DNA of 64,000 nucleotides from Sphingomonas sp. IBVSS2 (GTDB lineage Bacteria; Pseudomonadota; Alphaproteobacteria; Sphingomonadales; Sphingomonadaceae), in NCBI RefSeq assembly GCF_002127225.1, contig NZ_NFUR01000001.1, positions 373,592 through 437,591 of the forward strand, in the 5' to 3' direction. Both the position numbers and the translations under genes were made by a program. Numbering within the stretch: the first letter of the stretch is position 1; every line of letters begins with the position of its first letter. Shown in pieces: positions 62,380-64,000 of this stretch. The notes below the pieces were generated by a model. That model did not search any database and had not been told where the DNA came from. It was given only the letters and a program-made list of their open reading frames with translations.

Positions 62380-62778
62380 CTAGGACGCCTTCAGGCTGCT
62401 CCAGGCGCGGGCGATCTCGTCCAGGCTGTTCGCCGCCTCGCGGAAGGGCGCCGGATCGGTGCCGGTGGCGGCCTGCAATATCTCGCCGCACAGGCCGTGG
62501 TAGAAAGTGGCGAGCGTCCGGGCGACTTCGCCGCCACGGTCGAAGTCCAGCCCCGCTTCCAGCGCGAAGAGGATCGCGGTGGCCCGCGCCACGCGCTCGC
62601 CCCGCACCGAATAGTTGCTGCGCTCCACCGCCCAGGCCGCCGTGCGCAGCGCCGCGATGCCTTCTTCGTAGAGCAGGCCGACCAGCGCATGCGGATCGCC
62701 GCCGGCAGTGCGACCGACGATATCGATCTGGCGATAGGTATCGGCAGGGTTGGCGGCGAGCGCCGAGGCGTACCGCAT
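62380..62778 (-). CDS. fliS: Flagellar export chaperone FliS
   Basis: A 132-residue helical protein: MRYASALAANPADTYRQIDIVGRTAGGDPHALVGLLYEEGIAAL, AAWAVERSNYSVRGERVARATAILFALEAGLDF, ending in a Trp-containing helix. FliS binds the C-terminus of flagellin to prevent premature assembly. Its ATG overlaps the fliD stop (TGATG), the usual order fliD-fliS. Confidence 0.92.
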   Translation of the reverse strand: MRYASALAANPADTYRQIDIVGRTAGGDPHALVGLLYEEGIAALRTAAWAVERSNYSVRGERVARATAILFALEAGLDFDRGGEVARTLATFYHGLCGEILQAATGTDPAPFREAANSLDEIARAWSSLKAS

Positions 62779-64000
62779 CAGCTCTTCGCGTTCCAGGAAT
62801 CGATCTGCTGCTTGAGGAAGGTCTGGGTCGACTTGTAGGCCGCCACCTTCGCATCCATCGCCGCGAACTGCTGGGTCATGCGGTCGCGCATCTTCTGGGT
62901 ATCCGCCGCGACCTTCGCCTTCTCGTCCGCGAGACCGTCCTGCGCCTTGGCGTATTTGTCGGCGCTCGCGCCCAGGCCGGTCTTGGAGTTGGTGGCGATC
63001 GCCGCGACGTCGGAAAGCGCCTTGGTGAGGCCGGCATTCTCCGTGAACATCTTCTCGACGTCGTTGGGATAGGTGGTCAGCACCTTGGACAGGCGCGCGG
63101 TATCGAGGCTGAGCGTGCCGTCGCGATTGGTCTTCACGCCGATATCGGCGAGCGCGGAGGGCACGTTCTTGCCCGCGCCGGGAACGAGCGTGCCGAGCGT
63201 CAGCCGCTTGAGCTGCTGGAGCAGCTGCTTCGCCGCCGGATCGGACTTGAGCGGGCCGTTGATCGGATCGGTCGCCTCCTGCACCGCCTTGAACACCTGG
63301 TTGTAGGTCTCGACGAAATTGGCCACCGCCTGGCTGATCGCGGCGGTCGGCGAACTGGCGCCGATCATCACCTTGGTGCCGACCGAGGCGGAGACCAGGT
63401 CGATCCGCGCGCCGGGAATCATCGTGGTGATGCTGTTCGTCGGATACTTCGCCTCGACGCCGTCGAGCGCGACCCGGGCATCCTGCGCGGCCGCGTTGAT
63501 CGTCGATCCGCCGGCACCGGGGCCGACCGCGAGCTGGGCAAGGCCGTCGGTGCCGCTCAGCGTGAAGGCCTGGGACGAGCCGGTCCCGCTCTTGAGCACC
63601 AGCCGGGCGCCGTTCGAATCGCTCAGGATCGTCGCGGTGACGCCGGCCTTCTTCGCGTTGATCGCGGCGGCGACATCCGAAAGCGTCGCGTTGGGCGAAT
63701 CGATGGTGATGTCGATCGGCGCGGCCGTGCCGGCGGTGAAGCCGGTCATCGCGCCATCTGCCACCGTCGCAGTGCCGAAAGTGAGGGTGAGCGTGCCCGG
63801 CCCCACCACCGAGCCGCTGCCGCCGCCAAAGGACGGCGAGCTGGAGACCTGGCCCTGGGCGAGCTGGCGCACCTCCATGGTCGCGCTCAGCCCGGCGAGG
63901 TCGGCGCCCGACAGGCGCGTGATGCCGAGGATGCCGGTGTTCGAGCTGGTCGGCTGGGTCGCGAGCGAACCCGAGCTGGTGAGCGACGCGAGCGCCGAGG
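62778..64000 (-). CDS. fliD: Flagellar hook-associated protein 2 / filament cap FliD (5' truncated by window)
   Basis: The frame is open to the window edge, so the N-terminus is outside. The visible 407 residues include LSATMEVRQLAQGQVSSSP, an inner flagellin-like (hook IN) domain (SPNATLSDVAAAINAKKAGVTATI), and the C-terminal helical region ending FLKQQIDSWNAKS. FliD caps the filament and orders flagellin addition. It is coupled to fliS. An internal ATG at 63878 is not the start. Confidence 0.93.
   Translation of the reverse strand, partial: SALASLTSSGSLATQPTSSNTGILGITRLSGADLAGLSATMEVRQLAQGQVSSSPSFGGGSGSVVGPGTLTLTFGTATVADGAMTGFTAGTAAPIDITIDSPNATLSDVAAAINAKKAGVTATILSDSNGARLVLKSGTGSSQAFTLSGTDGLAQLAVGPGAGGSTINAAAQDARVALDGVEAKYPTNSITTMIPGARIDLVSASVGTKVMIGASSPTAAISQAVANFVETYNQVFKAVQEATDPINGPLKSDPAAKQLLQQLKRLTLGTLVPGAGKNVPSALADIGVKTNRDGTLSLDTARLSKVLTTYPNDVEKMFTENAGLTKALSDVAAIATNSKTGLGASADKYAKAQDGLADEKAKVAADTQKMRDRMTQQFAAMDAKVAAYKSTQTFLKQQIDSWNAKS

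Noticed and set aside
1..64000. CRISPR arrays, insertion sequences, integrases or prophage genes
   Set aside because: No regularly spaced direct repeats, transposase motifs or phage structural genes were seen in reading the window.

Overview
The window is chromosomal DNA of a GC-rich alphaproteobacterium, most likely a member of the Sphingomonadaceae (Sphingomonas-like). Supporting signs are the strong GC bias with long spurious open frames opposite real genes, a typical sphingomonad TonB-dependent receptor beside a spinster-type MFS transporter and a TetR regulator, a two-domain PutA with a divergent Lrp-type regulator, the argH-lipoprotein-lysA order, and a CCTGAACTTGTTTCAGG-type dyad repeat. 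No insertion sequence, prophage or CRISPR array is visible. Almost every base is assigned to a gene; the only gene-free stretch above 300 bp is 9038-9428.

Layout. 1-5006 is core translation: the end of a HisN-type phosphatase, rpmI-rplT with a clean terminator, then pheST. 5078-5701 is a compositionally odd secreted M35-like (aspzincin) metallopeptidase. 5790-9037 holds a YdfG-type SDR, an aldose-1-epimerase-like protein and release factor 3. 9038-13920 holds palindromic repeats, then an MFS transporter, a TonB receptor and a divergent TetR regulator sharing an operator-like palindrome. 13965-16639 has a hypothetical protein, an operon of cytochrome bc1 chaperone, YceD/DUF177 and a small P-loop protein, and the divergent lipoprotein BamE. 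16828-24839 is the alpha-2-macroglobulin/PbpC pair. 24995-27387 is a two-gene cassette resembling a reduced NfrB/NfrA (phage N4 adsorption, glycan export) system. 27412-31430 has a HerA-like ATPase, a TSUP permease with its TIGR02186 partner, and a degenerate CPBP-like membrane protein. 31439-38860 is a glutamate synthase operon in which gltD and gltB are separated by two secreted DUF2059 proteins.

38984-45007 has uppP, an NDUFA9-like protein, putA and its probable Lrp-type regulator. 45020-49276 has a phospholipase D-type synthase, rpoZ, a small secreted protein, rlmE, a Ppx/GppA phosphatase and tRNA-Gln(CUG). 49390-53624 has an RcnB-like protein and a rearranged pyrimidine-catabolism operon (tlpA-rutB-rutC-rutD-rutA). 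53623-58207 runs argH, an LptM-like lipoprotein, lysA, a siroheme synthase carrying a methyltransferase remnant, and a CorA-type transporter, all overlapping or nearly so. 58215-62331 has a receiver-domain protein lacking its conserved lysine, an FMN reductase, a family III CoA-transferase, and a TetR-SDR pair with two matching palindromic operators. The window closes in a flagellar cluster (fliS and part of fliD).

The observations most worth following are the NfrAB-like cassette without a cyclic-di-GMP domain, the split glutamate synthase operon, the two-operator TetR-SDR module, the siroheme synthase with a methyltransferase stub, and the rut operon lacking rutE/F/G/R, whose missing activities could be supplied by enzymes elsewhere in the window. 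No single wholly new multi-gene system is proven by the sequence alone.
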